Both the position numbers and the translations under genes were made by a program. DNA of 64,000 bases from Clusia tigrina (taxonomy: Eukaryota; Arthropoda; Insecta; Diptera; Clusiidae): assembly GCA_920105625.2 (NCBI GenBank), contig OV050030.1, positions 107,105,698-107,169,697 of the forward strand, given 5' to 3'. The notes beneath the pieces are model-generated. The model searched no databases, had not been told where the DNA came from, and was given only the letters and a program-made list of their open reading frames with translations. Numbering within the stretch: the first letter of the stretch is position 1; every line of letters starts with the position of its first letter. Shown piece by piece: positions 22,872-33,984 of the stretch.

Positions 22872-23273
22872 CAGAATGAATTGCACAATCGCATACTACG
22901 ACTGGAGTTTCCGAACAGCCCAAAAATATATTCACCTTTGGCGACGGCAAACAATTTTCATCAAGTAATAAAACCGTTTGTGAAGAACAGTCTCCAAGTT
23001 TCATCCTCACCCATTTCCAGTATTTTTACAAGCTCTGGCGCGGTAACACCGAAACATCCGTATACCCACGAGACGGTAGGGATGATTAACTACTCCCCAC
23101 GAAATCCCTTCAAATCTTTTCCGCCTAGCAAAGAACATAGAGACACCTATCAGAAATCATTTCTCGACAGTTTATCTGGTGTGTCTATGAATGGTGGTCC
23201 TTCTGCACATGCCATCCCATCTTCTCCCATGAACAACGGCTACTATTATGGTAGACATTCGCGTAGTATATAA
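22872..23273 (+). pseudogene. Host-like gene end, array copy 1 (unrecognised protein)
   Basis: An open frame of about 134 codons has no convincing ATG of its own and probably continues an upstream reading. It is rich in serine, proline and asparagine, with motifs ILRLEFPNSPKIYSP, HPYTHETVGMINYSP and a C-terminal YYYGRHSRSI before a TAA. An AATAAA lies about 25 bp after the stop. The style is that of a disordered C-terminal tail of a eukaryotic protein. I do not recognise it. It differs from copies 2 and 3 by one silent base near 23027. Confidence 0.6.
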
Positions 23274-24070
23274 TTAAACGATGAAGCATCCACACAATAA
23301 ATTAAAATAACGCATTTTTTTATCATTCTTGTGGACATGTCGCACATGAGTTTGTCTTAATTCTGAATATTGTGACTCTCAAAACTTTTAATTTAATAAG
23401 TACATTAAATAAACTTAAAAAAAACAATCAAAATAAATAGAACTGCAAAAATTTGCTCTTTGCCTTCTCAATTTGACATTAAAACCACGAACTTACGCCA
23501 ATTACATTCTTTTAGCATTTGACAAAAGTCTAAATACTGCGACTGCAAATCTGCAGATATACACAGAGAATGTTAAGATAAATGATGCTTGAAAATTAAT
23601 GAAGATAAGACTGTACAAATAATGTTTACAACTAAAACAAAATTTAACCCAATACCTATTAAAATAAACAATAAAGATACCCTGTTTTTGGTCTACTACT
23701 AAAGACCTTGGTATACACATGGGGTATACACATGGACTCAAACTGAAATTGGCACTACCACATCAAACAAAAAACGAAACAAATAAAAGAAAAATTTAGG
23801 CAACTATATTGGTTAATGGGTAAGCAATCTAAACTCACAATTAACTACAAGTTACTGTTATACAAGTGTGTAATAAAGCCAATTTGGACGTACGGACTCC
23901 AAGTATGGGAAACGGCAAAGCGGTCACACATAGAAAAAAGTCAAAGACAGCAGTATTAAGAGTTATCATAAAGTCTGGTTGGTACTCAACAAATGAAGAC
24001 ATACACCGCAAACTAAATATGACAAGAATTGACGAAGAGATAGAAAAGATATTTCCTAAATAATCTAGAT

Positions 24071-24472
24071 CAGAATGAATTGCACAATCGCATACTACGA
24101 CTGGAGTTTCCGAACAGCCCAAAAATATATTCACCTTTGGCGACGGCAAACAATTTTCATCAAGTAATAAAACCGTTTGTGAAGAACAGTCTCCAAGTTT
24201 CATCCTCACCCATTTCCAGTATTTTCACAAGCTCTGGCGCGGTAACACCGAAACATCCGTATACCCACGAGACGGTAGGGATGATTAACTACTCCCCACG
24301 AAATCCCTTCAAATCTTTTCCGCCTAGCAAAGAACATAGAGACACCTATCAGAAATCATTTCTCGACAGTTTATCTGGTGTGTCTATGAATGGTGGTCCT
24401 TCTGCACATGCCATCCCATCTTCTCCCATGAACAACGGCTACTATTATGGTAGACATTCGCGTAGTATATAA
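24071..24472 (+). pseudogene. Host-like gene end, array copy 2
   Basis: Same 130-residue reading as copy 1, preceded directly by Jockey-B1 sequence (junction at about 24045-24051) instead of the upstream host-like coding remnant. It therefore has no promoter or start of its own. The 3' flank with AATAAA is retained and ends at about 24705, where the next LINE piece begins. Confidence 0.6.
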
Positions 24473-25269
24473 TTAAACGATGAAGCATCCACACAATAAA
24501 TTAAAATAACGCATTTTTTTATCATTCTTGTGGACATGTCGCACATGAGTTTGTCTTAATTCTGAATATTGTGACTCTCAAAACTTTTAATTTAATAAGT
24601 ACATTAAATAAACTTAAAAAAAACAATCAAAATAAATAGAACTGCAAAAATTTGCTCTTTGCCTTCTCAATTTGACATTAAAACCACGAACTTACGCCAA
24701 TTACATTCTTTTAGCATTTGACAAAAGTCTAAATACTGCGACTGCAAATCTGCAGATATACACAGAGAATGTTAAGATAAATGATGCTTGAAAATTAATG
24801 AAGATAAGACTGTACAAATAATGTTTACAACTAAAACAAAATTTAACCCAATACCTATTAAAATAAACAATAAAGATACCCTGTTTTTGGTCTACTACTA
24901 AAGACCTTGGTATACACATGGGGTATACACATGGACTCAAACTGAAATTGGCACTACCACATCAAACAAAAAACGAAACAAATAAAAGAAAAATTTAGGC
25001 AACTATATTGGTTAATGGGTAAGCAATCTAAACTCACAATTAACTACAAGTTACTGTTATACAAGTGTGTAATAAAGCCAATTTGGACGTACGGACTCCA
25101 AGTATGGGAAACGGCAAAGCGGTCACACATAGAAAAAAGTCAAAGACAGCAGTATTAAGAGTTATCATAAAGTCTGGTTGGTACTCAACAAATGAAGACA
25201 TACACCGCAAACTAAATATGACAAGAATTGACGAAGAGATAGAAAAGATATTTCCTAAATAATCTAGAT

Positions 25270-25671
25270 CAGAATGAATTGCACAATCGCATACTACGAC
25301 TGGAGTTTCCGAACAGCCCAAAAATATATTCACCTTTGGCGACGGCAAACAATTTTCATCAAGTAATAAAACCGTTTGTGAAGAACAGTCTCCAAGTTTC
25401 ATCCTCACCCATTTCCAGTATTTTCACAAGCTCTGGCGCGGTAACACCGAAACATCCGTATACCCACGAGACGGTAGGGATGATTAACTACTCCCCACGA
25501 AATCCCTTCAAATCTTTTCCGCCTAGCAAAGAACATAGAGACACCTATCAGAAATCATTTCTCGACAGTTTATCTGGTGTGTCTATGAATGGTGGTCCTT
25601 CTGCACATTCCATCCCATCTTCTCCCATGAACAACGGCTACTATTATGGTAGACATTCGCGTAGTATTTAA
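25270..25671 (+). pseudogene. Host-like gene end, array copy 3
   Basis: Same reading with one replacement (SAHAIP becomes SAHSIP) and a few changes in the 3' flank, including the stop region (AGTATTTAA). This copy is followed by unique sequence from 25905, so it probably holds the original right flank of the gene fragment. Confidence 0.6.
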
Positions 25672-25904
25672 TTAAACGATGAAGCATCCACACAATAAAT
25701 TAAAATAACGCATATTTTTATCATTCTTGTGGACATGTCGCACATGAGTTTGTCTTAATTCTGAATATTGTGACTCTCAAAACTTTTAATTTAATAAGTA
25801 CATTAAATAAACTTAAAAAAAAATCAAAATAAATAGAACTGCAAAAATTTGCTCTTTGCCTTCTCAATTTGACATTAAAACCACGAACTTACGCCAATTA
25901 CAAC

Positions 25905-26024
25905 AGCACTATGCAACCAAAATTTTCAATAACTAACTGCGTGACGAATATGAGAATCAAAACAAAATAGGTCGATATTGCACAGTGCATACCTGGTAAA
26001 CAAGAGGTACTAAAATATATCACC
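25905..26024. other. Unique spacer right of the array
   Basis: 120 bp of AT-rich sequence. No feature was seen. Confidence 0.4.
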
Positions 26025-26052
26025 ATCTCAAAAGCTAAAATTTTTACTTTTT
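26025..26052. repeat. 28 bp direct repeat, left copy
   Basis: Identical to 30050-30077; begins ATCTCAAAAGCTAAAA. It abuts the point where the Mag-like gypsy element's coding end meets flanking DNA. It could be a long target duplication or a piece of the element's own 3' end. Confidence 0.8.
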
Positions 26053-26263
26053 GAACGTGTGACGGTTTAAGATAGCTGGTGTTGTGACGCATGATGACTC
26101 CGTCGTCTCGTCGAACTGTGTAGGATCTTCCGGTGACTGGTTCCACTATTTCGCCTGTGTACCATAGTCCGTCGTCTGTGTCGTAAATCATCACTTTTTC
26201 TCCGGTGGAGTATGATCTTGATTGTTTAGCTCCTTTATCGGCATAATGTTTTTGTTTTTCACG
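26053..26263 (-). pseudogene. Mag-like gypsy integrase C-terminus
   Basis: In frame with the upstream Pol after the TAA. It reads KVMIYDTDDGLWYTGEIVEP and SYLKPSH, the small beta-rich domain at the end of Mag-type integrases. The reading runs on across the 28 bp repeat by chance. Confidence 0.75.
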
Positions 26264-27691
26264 TTATTTTCGTAGTTGATCCGAGACGTTAGGTGGAGGT
26301 TTTGGTTGCAACATTTTGTCAATTATGGCAAGAGGTGATCTGGTGTTTCTGCCAAATAGTCTGGATGCTGGTGTTCCAATTTTGTTGTTTCTGGGTGTGT
26401 TTCTGGCCATTAGTAATGCCATTTGTAAGTCTTCATTTGCGATGTCGCATTTCTTGATGAGATTTTTGGCTATACCGACGAATTTTTCTGCTAAACCGTT
26501 GGATCTTGCAAACCTTGGACTCGATGTTATTAATTTGAAATTCCAAACCTTAGCGAATTCATTAAATTCTTTCGATAAATAAACTGCATTGTCATAATGA
26601 AACTCTTTGGGAATACCATGCGTGGCAAACCATTTTTTGAATTGACTTATCATTGAGCTTGCGTTTGTCTGCTTCATTTCTTCGATTTCGTAATATCCAC
26701 TGTAACTGTCAACGAGTAGCAGATATTGGCTTCTTTTGTAGTAGAAGACGTCTGATGATACTATTTCGAATGGCAATGTTGGTATAGGTTTCGTTAATAC
26801 TGTTTCCTTGACTGGTTTTCGCTGCGTATGTTGACATATTTTACATCTTTTTATTTTTTCTGTTACGTCGTTTGATAATGTACTCCAATATACGAATTCT
26901 CTCGCTCGATTTAGTGTTGTTTGTACTCCTGGATGTCCTTTGTGAGCGGCTTCTATTACTCTTTGAATTTCTTCCTTAGGTACAACGACTTTGTCTCCTC
27001 GTAGTATTAGTCCTTCACAGAATGTAAGTTCGTCTCGTATCGGAAAGTACTTCTTTATTTGTGTTGGTACTTGGTCGACATTTTGCGGCCATCCTTTGAG
27101 AATTGTGTCTTTTAGTTGCGAAAGTTCTATGTCCTTCTTTGTTGAATTTTTAAAGTCATTGTAAGCTTTGTCTGTTAGTGGTGTCATCAGTAGAACTTCT
27201 ACTTGCTCAATTTCCATTTCATCCATTTTTTCGCAGTCTCGGCTCAATGTGTCGGCAATTTTTAATTCAGAACTTTTTTTGGATATTATTTTTGGATTGT
27301 ATTCTTTGAGATCTAGTAGAATTCTTCTTAGTCGAGGTGGTGCTGCTACTAGCGATTTCTTCCAAATTGTTTCTAGTGGTTTGTGATCTGTCTCGATTGT
27401 TATGTCTTTTCCCCAAATATAGTCGTGAAACTTCTTGCATCTAAATCGTATTGCGTATGCCTCTTTTGCTATTTGTGGATAGTTTTGTTCACATTTCGTC
27501 AGTGATTTTGTCGCATATGCCACTGGTTGACCTCTTTGTAGCAATACTGCTCCTATAGCTTTCGATGATGCATCCACTGATAGAGTTACAGCGTAATATT
27601 TTAAAACTGGGGTTTCGCTTAACGTTTTCTTGACCTGTTTAAGCGCTTCATCTTGTTCGTTGTTCCAAACCCATTCCACTTCCTTTTTCAT
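26264..27691 (-). pseudogene. Mag-like gypsy Pol, second part (RNase H, integrase)
   Basis: The same frame after the TAG. RNase H has LSVDASSKAIGAVL (Asp40), Glu77 and TDHKPL (Asp102). The integrase zinc domain uses His250, His253, Cys283 and Cys286. The core triad is Asp314 (VSSDVF), Asp367 (HYDNAV) and Glu402 (NGLAEKF). It ends at a TAA (26264-26266). The frame carries on to about 26053 with the C-terminal chromatin or DNA binding part (YTGEIVEPVTGRSYTVRRDD). Apart from the two stops this Pol is almost complete. Confidence 0.92.
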
Positions 27692-27721
27692 TAATACTCT
27701 TAGCGGTACCGTTAATTGTGA

Positions 27722-29782
27722 CTAGTTTGGTATGAATTTTCCTAGATATGTGACCATTCCGAGTATGCGCGATAACTCTGTTTTGTTTGATGGAGTTTTT
27801 AGCTTCGCTATAGCTTCGACTTTGCTTTTGTCCACTTCAAGCCCATTGCCTGTTAGTATATGGCCTAAAAACTTAACGCGTGTAGCTTTGAAAATGCATT
27901 TTTCGCTATTAAGTTTTAGTCCGCTGTCTTTTATTATTTGTAGCACTTTTTCAGTTAATATAATGTTTTTCTCTTCTGTGCTTGCGTGAATGTGTATGTC
28001 GTCCATTACTACTTCCACGCCTGGAACGTCACGTAACAAGTCTGACATGATCTGCTGGAAAACTTCCGGTGCTGATGCTAGTCCAAATGGTAATCTTTTG
28101 CAGCAATAACGACCCCATGGTGTTGCGAATGTTAAATATTCTTGTGTTCTTTCGCTTACTTTTATCTGCCAAAATCCTTTGGTGCATTCCAGCAACGTAA
28201 AATATTTGCTATTTTCTAGTATTGATGCGATGGACTCAATTGAACTTAACGGGTAGTGTCTTCGTTTGATGTTTCTGTTGACGTCTGAAGGGTCGATGCA
28301 AATTCGAATTTTACCCTTTTGCCTTACTACTACCATCGGCGACACTACTGGTGTGGGCTTGAATATTTGTTTTATTATATCCTCACTGACCATTCTGTCT
28401 AATTCGGCTTTCACTTGTTGTCTTAGTGTTATTGGTATTGATCTTGCTGGGTGTATGTCGTAATCAGGGTTTTCAATAACGTCAATGTCATATTCATAGT
28501 TTTTCAGACATCCTATTCCTTTGAATAGATCTTTGTATTTTGTTTTTACAAGGGCATTTATGTCACTGTTCAATTTAATTTCTTTTACTCTTAGGATCAA
28601 ATTTTCATTTTCACACGTTGTTTTACCCAGGACTGGTGATACGTTTTCGTTTATTATTAAAAATTTTATTTTTGTGTCTTTGTCTTTGATTTTGCAATTC
28701 AGCAATAATTCACCACATACTTTTATTTTGTGATCACTGTAGGACACTATTGTTGACACTTTTGATTTTTTCATTGTATTTGTAAGTTTTAGTTTTTCGT
28801 CGATTCTGTGTGGTAACACGTTACACTGTGCTCCGGTGTCTAATTTAACTTTAATTTGTTGTTTACCCACTTTTATTATTTCCGACCATTCACTGTTCAT
28901 CGTTTTTGTGTTAATACTGTCTACGACATAATATTCGTCTCCGCTAGAAGTTACTGATTCTTCACTTTCGCGTTTCACTGTGTGTACATTTTGTTTTGTT
29001 TTACACATTTTCATGAAATGCCCATTTTTTCCACATTTTATGCATTGTTTTTTGTATGCTGGGCAATTTCTATTCTCGTGTTTCGTTCCACAACGTTTAC
29101 AGTCGAATTTTTGACTTTCACTTGTCCTCGCGTTGTTATTGTCATTGTTATAATGGTTTCGCGGTTTTTGCTTTTTGTTAACTACCGACACTTCTTTTTG
29201 TTCGTTATCTTTTCTCATTTCTGTCGCCTGTAGTGTTGCTATTTCACTTGCTCTGCATGTTCTTACTGCTGTGTCGAGTGTTAGCTTGTCCTCTGCCAGT
29301 AACTTTTCTCGCACTTTGTTGCTTTTTATTCCACTTACGATTTTGTCCCTCAGCATTCTTTTTTCTACGTCTTCGTCATTGCATAGTTTTGCCTGTGCCG
29401 TTATGCGCGTCAAGAATTCTTCAAATCTTTCATCCTCTTCTTGCGCCATTTTATTGAAAACGTAAGCTTCGTATGCGTCGTTCTTTTTTGGGATAAAATA
29501 TTGGTCGAATTTCTTGATAATTTCGGCCATGTTGGATTTTTGTGCTTCTGTGAGCTCAAACGTCTCAAATATTTCGCACGCTTCATAACCTCTTGTGGAC
29601 ATAAATACGGCGACTTGGACACTTGATGGCTCTTTATTTAACTGGGTAGCCTTTGCATACCAGTCATAAGCACTTTTCCACTGTTTCCACTCCACTGCCA
29701 TATTTGTTTTGATTGTTATGGGTTTAGGCTGTCGTAAATGCCTGTACGATTGGTTTTCTGTTTGTGGTTTATTGTCCGGCAT
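27722..29782 (-). pseudogene. Mag-like gypsy Gag-Pol, first part (Gag, protease, reverse transcriptase)
   Basis: A 686-residue open frame with ATG at 29782. Residues 1-200 are the helical capsid. Two zinc knuckles stand at 228-240 (CKRCGTKHENRNC) and 247-260 (CIKCGKNGHFMKMC). The aspartic protease motif LDTGAQ is at 314-319. Reverse transcriptase spans about 440-686, with RICIDPSDVN, LPFGLASAPEVFQ (564-576) and the VMDD box (592-595). The usual first catalytic aspartate in the palm (FTLLD...GFW) is glutamate here (residue 532). The frame ends with a TAG at 27722-27724 and continues in the same frame, so this is a single nonsense mutation. Confidence 0.92.
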
Positions 29783-29882
29783 TGTATTTCACTTTTTTTT
29801 CTTTTTTTTATATATATATATATTTTTATAAAATATTTCTTTTCTTTTACTGAATTTTTCTATTACTTTACTTTATGTTTTT

Positions 29883-29896
29883 CACTTCTGACACCA
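29883..29896 (-). promoter_or_regulatory. Mag-like gypsy primer binding site
   Basis: TGGTGTCAGAAGTG directly follows the LTR on the minus strand. The spacing and the TGG start fit tRNA priming. Confidence 0.75.
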
Positions 29897-30049
29897 TGTA
29901 TCACACGCTTTAATAAAACACGTTTGCTCTTGTTAGCATTAATTACCGAACTGGTTTTATTACTTCATTCATTTCTCAGGGATGGTAATATACAATGTAG
30001 GGATGAGATCATTAACGATCGGTTACTTTGATCGATAATTCATGTTACA
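29897..30049 (-). repeat. Mag-like gypsy 5' LTR
   Basis: On the minus strand it begins TGTAACATGAATTATC and ends GCGTGTGATACA, 153 bp. The next minus-strand bases are TGGTGTCAGAAGTG, a well-formed primer binding site. No second LTR was found at the other end. Confidence 0.8.
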
Positions 30050-30077
30050 ATCTCAAAAGCTAAAATTTTTACTTTTT
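30050..30077. repeat. 28 bp direct repeat, right copy
   Basis: Identical to 26025-26052, directly adjoining the outer end of the LTR. To its right lies plus-strand gypsy RNase H sequence. Confidence 0.8.
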
Positions 30078-30089
30078 AGCTCCTAAAAA

Positions 30090-31245
30090 ATAGCTCAAAA
30101 GTGCCACTATGCGTCCATTTGAGTGGAAAAACGACCAGGAGAAGTCATCAACCGACTCAAAGATCTGCTCTGTACCTCTGCAATCTTTGCGTATGGAACT
30201 CCTGGACAAAAATTTATATTGGATACGGTTGCAACTGGCTTCGAGATTGGTGGTGTCCTGTCTCAAGTTACTGATTGCCATGAAAGAGTAATAGCCTACT
30301 TCAGCAAGATTTTATCTGAGCCAGAGCGTAATTATAATGTAACCTGCGGAGAACCTTTGGTGCTTATGGAGAAAAGTTCTTGTTGAAAACAGAAAAGTTC
30401 TTGTGCTCTGCGCTAGCTATTACAATTCAAAGTTCCCAAGGGCCAGCTTGCAAAATGGATTGAGAGACAGCAAAGTTATGAATTCACAATAGAACATCGC
30501 AGAGGGGAAGTCGCGGGAACACTGATGTATTATCACGACGTCCTTGCAGTGAGGAATACAATCACTGTTCTAAAGCTGAAGGAAAGAAGGATGAGTAGAT
30601 GTCCGCTTAATGGCTGTTTTTCTAGAAGAACAATGGACAGCGGAGAAAATAGGGATAGAGCAAGAAAATGATACAGAATTGGTAAACATGATATCGACTA
30701 ATGAAAACGACTAACGTGGGACGAAATCTCGACTGAATGTCCCGTACCTGAAGCGTATTGGGCTCAGTGGAATAGATTAAAGTTACAAAAAGAGTAATTA
30801 ATCCGCCTATGGGAGAGCGAAGATGGGAAAATAACGAAAAACTTGATTGTAATTCACAAGGCAAGAATAAGCGAAATTCCCAAATAATATCATAGTGGGC
30901 CTAGCGGGAGACATTTGGGAAGAACGAAAACAATCGAGAAAATTAAAACACAATTTGGTAGGATTAATTGCTAGCAATCAGTGGTTGAGTGGATCAGTGC
31001 TTGTAAAATATGTACAGCTGGCAAGAGACCGAGTCGTCGCAGTCAAGGGTAAATGCATTTATACAACTTGGGAGCTCCATTTGAACATATTACAATGGGC
31101 AACGTTGATCCGATTCCCATGAGTGATTCCGAATCCAAATATGTTCTCGTCGTAATCGACTACTTTAGCAAGTGGCCAGAAGCATATCCCATTCGTGTTC
31201 AGGAGGCTAAGACCGTTGCAGATAAATTTATCATACGATTTGGTA
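30090..31245 (+). pseudogene. Gypsy pol relic (RNase H and integrase)
   Basis: Traces of a second, unrelated Ty3/gypsy pol. RNase H: PFEWKND (about 30117), VINRLKDLLC, FILDT (with T-V-A-T in place of the usual D-A-S), GGVLSQV and ERVIAYFSKILSEPERNY (30285-30337). Integrase core: GAPFEHITMGNVDPIPMSDS and KYVLVVIDYFSKWPEAYP (about 31137-31190), with the first aspartate in VIDYF. Frames shift often, and the section between has many stops. It lies on the plus strand, opposite to the Mag-like element. Confidence 0.8.
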
Positions 31246-31520
31246 ATAATATATAGAAATTTGGACTATTTTTATATAATAAAATTTGGATGTGATCCTT
31301 TTATAGTCGTTTACTGGAAAAGGGGTGTTTCTCATCACCCGCTGACGTCATTGACAGCAGTTGATAATAATAACGATCAAACCATTTTGGAAAGAAGACT
31401 TTTCTGTGTATCATATTCAAATTTTACTATTGCATGACCGGTCTCTCTGCAATCCCCTGAATACTGAGGATCTCTGCACTTACGACGTTGTAGACTAACT
31501 TCAAGTCATATATTTTACAG
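31246..31520. other. Unassigned sequence
   Basis: No recognisable gene or repeat. Confidence 0.3.
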
Positions 31521-31701
31521 ACACATTTTTCGATGCTCAATTGAAGAACCACCTCCACCAAATCGAAATCGTGTGCCTTCTCGTGCCGCTTTGTGCGACG
31601 TGTTAGCTAGAAACCATTTGCACCAAACCATCCGGCATGTTGCAGGGAGACAAGCTATCTATGCTTTAATACCACGGCGCTGTCGTACAGATTACAGTTG
31701 A
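31521..31701 (+). other. Possible unrecognised exon
   Basis: A pyrimidine-rich acceptor (TATATTTTACAG at 31509-31520, with CTAAC upstream) precedes a 60-codon reading to TGA 31699-31701. The peptide includes EEPPPPNRNRVPSRAALCDV and RHVAGRQAIYALIPRR, more GC-rich and even than its surroundings. It could be a last exon of a gene or a piece of an unknown element. No start or partner exon was identified. Confidence 0.3.
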
Positions 31702-31973
31702 CGGAATCCTTTTGAGCTTCAAACAAAGTGTGGGGCACTATAGTTTCTCGCGTGTGACTATCTACGGTTGCATACGCTAATGGTCTTCAATATATAATAT
31801 TCTAACTTTCAGCTAACATCCTAAAGAGGTGCTCATTGGAATGCTTGGTAATAGTGAGAAATGTAGTTTAGAGTGCGGTATATGAACTGATTTCACCGAA
31901 GGAAGTCACACCGAGCTTTAAAGCAACCTGGATGGATATCCGGATAATTAGAAGTCCAGGTTCGATTCCATAA
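31702..31973. other. Unassigned sequence
   Basis: Contains a chance-like RNA polymerase III B-box match (GGTTCGATTCC, 31959-31969) without a tRNA fold. Nothing else was seen. Confidence 0.3.
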
Positions 31974-33245
31974 GAAACCGACACGACTCCCCCATAAACC
32001 AGCTTGGGGAACCATTGTGATTCCGATATGAACTGGCTATGCTCCTGATATTTATGATAATTAAATCAAACCAGCACAAGCCCAGGAATTTATGTATTCT
32101 CCTAGCTAGCGAGTGGCGCTGACACTTGATATGAAGAATGACAGTCGCGACAAAAGTCATTGTCTCTGGCAATTCCTCGCCACACTGTTGAGGGTAGAGC
32201 GGCAGTCCAAGCAAACTTTGATGTAGTAAACACATCAACATGGGACTATCGGTTTAAATGTGAATATTCACACCACCTCTATCATTACACCCACTTAGAG
32301 CCTGATATATAGCCAGTACTTTTGGCTGAAAGATACTGAATGGTCAGTCAGGCGGAGCATAATTTCAGTCCCAGTTTGCTAGAGAAAATTCCGTAATCGA
32401 CTTTGTTATGATGATGCTTTCCGTGCTCGTTATATTATATTGGTTTTCCAATAAAGTTTGGGAACCCGGACCAGTCCTAGATACTTAACACTTTTACTTA
32501 AACTAAGCCCGGTCCCATTAAGTTGGGGTAATGCAAAATTCGGTATTTTCTACTTCCTTGTAAAAAGCATAGCTTCTGTTTTAGACCGAACTCAGTACAC
32601 TACTGAGACATAATGCTGAGTGAATAATTTCTCTCTTATTTTGCATCCGACTAGATTTAGCAGCATTTTCACCGTCAGAGTCCAAATAAGAAGTGATAAC
32701 ATGCAACTTTGTGGCGTACCTCTTTGAACTATCAATATTAATTTGAGGATTGCCTTTGGAATACCTGCTGTTACGTATACTGAGTAGTTGCTCTATGAAT
32801 ATTATCAGATTGCGTTTAAGATCAAGGTTTAATAAAGCTTTAAAGACAACGTGAGAGCATACGTGGTTGAATGCCCCCCGCTATCTAGAAACACAGCAAA
32901 TGTGTAATTTTTGTTGGCAACTGATTTCTCTACTACATCAATGAGCGCGTGCAGCACAGTTTTCACAGACTGGCCTTTAAAATTGCCATGTTGTGATTTA
33001 TATATAAAAATGTATGTAGTTCCTGATTTGAGGAGCAAGAAGATTAAAGAGTTTCCTCCAGATTTTCCGTAGCCGCACAGTCTCCATATTCCAAAAAAAG
33101 AATCTTCATTTTCCTATTGGTCTCGATGGATTACTTGGCAGCAGAGTGGAACAGTCAACCGCAATCTCAATGTCAGAGTAGCTGTTGATAATGGGAGAAG
33201 CACCGATGGGAGTTATATTCAATTAATAGAGTGAGATCGAGGGCC
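31974..33245 (-). mobile_element. LOA-like LINE relic, second copy
   Basis: Minus-strand decayed copy of the same family as 46190-48302. The RNase H C-terminal region is recognisable at 31974-32240 (CRDCHSSYQVSAPLA-type reading in broken frames). The segment 32470-32600 matches 47650-47790 (for example TTCGGTATTTT against CTCGGTATTTT). Reverse transcriptase traces lie at 32640-33040, with SQHGNFKGQSVKTVLHAL and YTFAVFLD. The right end (33150-33245) matches the region before reverse transcriptase at 60730-60930. No intact frame remains. Confidence 0.75.
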
Positions 33246-33984
33246 CTTTTTTCTATGGAAGGGAAAATAACATACACATACAAACAAGTATTGGAAATTT
33301 TTGAAGTTTGTTTAGCAGTATCTCCTTACCGGATAGTTGAATTGAAATCCAGCGATTTTATTGATTTTCAAGTAGGGAGAAAAAATATTATTTTTACTAA
33401 GGTAAAATATTATATATTCACCATCAGCTACAAAATAGGTCGTCGTTCCGAAGAGTGGAATAAAATTTTTATTTCAAAACAATAAAAATAACAAATTTTC
33501 CAGAAAAAAGTAACTAAAACTGAATCTACCTAAAACAAAGAACAATTAATAATATACTTAATATAGTTGTAGGAGTTGATTAATACAAAATAATTTTTGT
33601 TCATAAAGAACCTAGTCATGCTTTAGAGTCAAAAGATTATATGTGAACGGAGAAAAATTTTAAAAACAATAATTATAAAACGTTTGGAAACGTTTTTGTA
33701 AAATAGTCGAAATAAAATGCATTTACATGCACTTCTTTTTGTAACAATTAGAAAATTCTAGAGAACCTTTTAAGCTTTAAAAATGGTATCGTGAACAATT
33801 TAATAAAAGTCAGATAGAACCCTCTGGTTCTCATTCCACGAATTGTCGTTTTATGGATTAACATTTACCCCACATTCACGACACCAATTAATATATGTAT
33901 TAAGGTGCTCTCCAGAGAAAATACAATACTATGTTTGTTTTGGGGGATGGTAAGCTTTTTTACCAACCGCTTGAACTATTCAAT
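33246..33984. other. AT-rich unassigned sequence
   Basis: Mostly A/T. One plus-strand reading (33231-33485) looks like chance. No repeat or gene is supported. Confidence 0.35.

Larger units (their letters stand above)
22852..25904 (+). repeat. Chimeric tandem array, period 1199 bp (host-like gene end + Jockey-B1 fragment)
   Basis: Three copies of an approximately 655 bp gene end (22852-23506, 24051-24705, 25250-25904) alternate with two copies of an approximately 540 bp piece of Jockey-B1 (23509-24050, 24708-25249), which matches 21598-22139. ORFs start at 22881, 24080 and 25279, exactly 1199 apart. The LINE piece shares the 11 bp deletion of B1, so it came from this very copy. The junction has the 5 bp microhomology GATAT. 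Copies are nearly identical. Confidence 0.93.
26053..30049 (-). mobile_element. Mag-like Ty3/gypsy retrotransposon with one LTR
   Basis: Minus-strand element: a 153 bp LTR at 29897-30049, primer site, one long gag-pol frame, and no 3' LTR. The coding end is at about 26053. It is flanked by 28 bp direct repeats instead of the usual 4-6 bp. Gag-pol is nearly intact with two in-frame stops (27722, 26264). The single fused gag-pol and the integrase resemble the Mag clade ('K02A2.6-like'); that placement is from family memory. Confidence 0.85.

Noticed and set aside
22852..25904. CRISPR-like or satellite array
   Set aside because: The period is 1199 bp with coding and LINE content, only three units, and the organism is an insect; it is a segmental tandem duplication.
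29233..29465. Plus-strand ORFs opposite the Mag-like Gag
   Set aside because: Serine- and leucine-rich shadows of the acidic and basic helices on the minus strand.
31959..31969. RNA polymerase III B box (GGTTCGATTCC), possible tRNA or SINE
   Set aside because: No T-stem pairing, no correctly spaced A box, no acceptor stem; a chance match.
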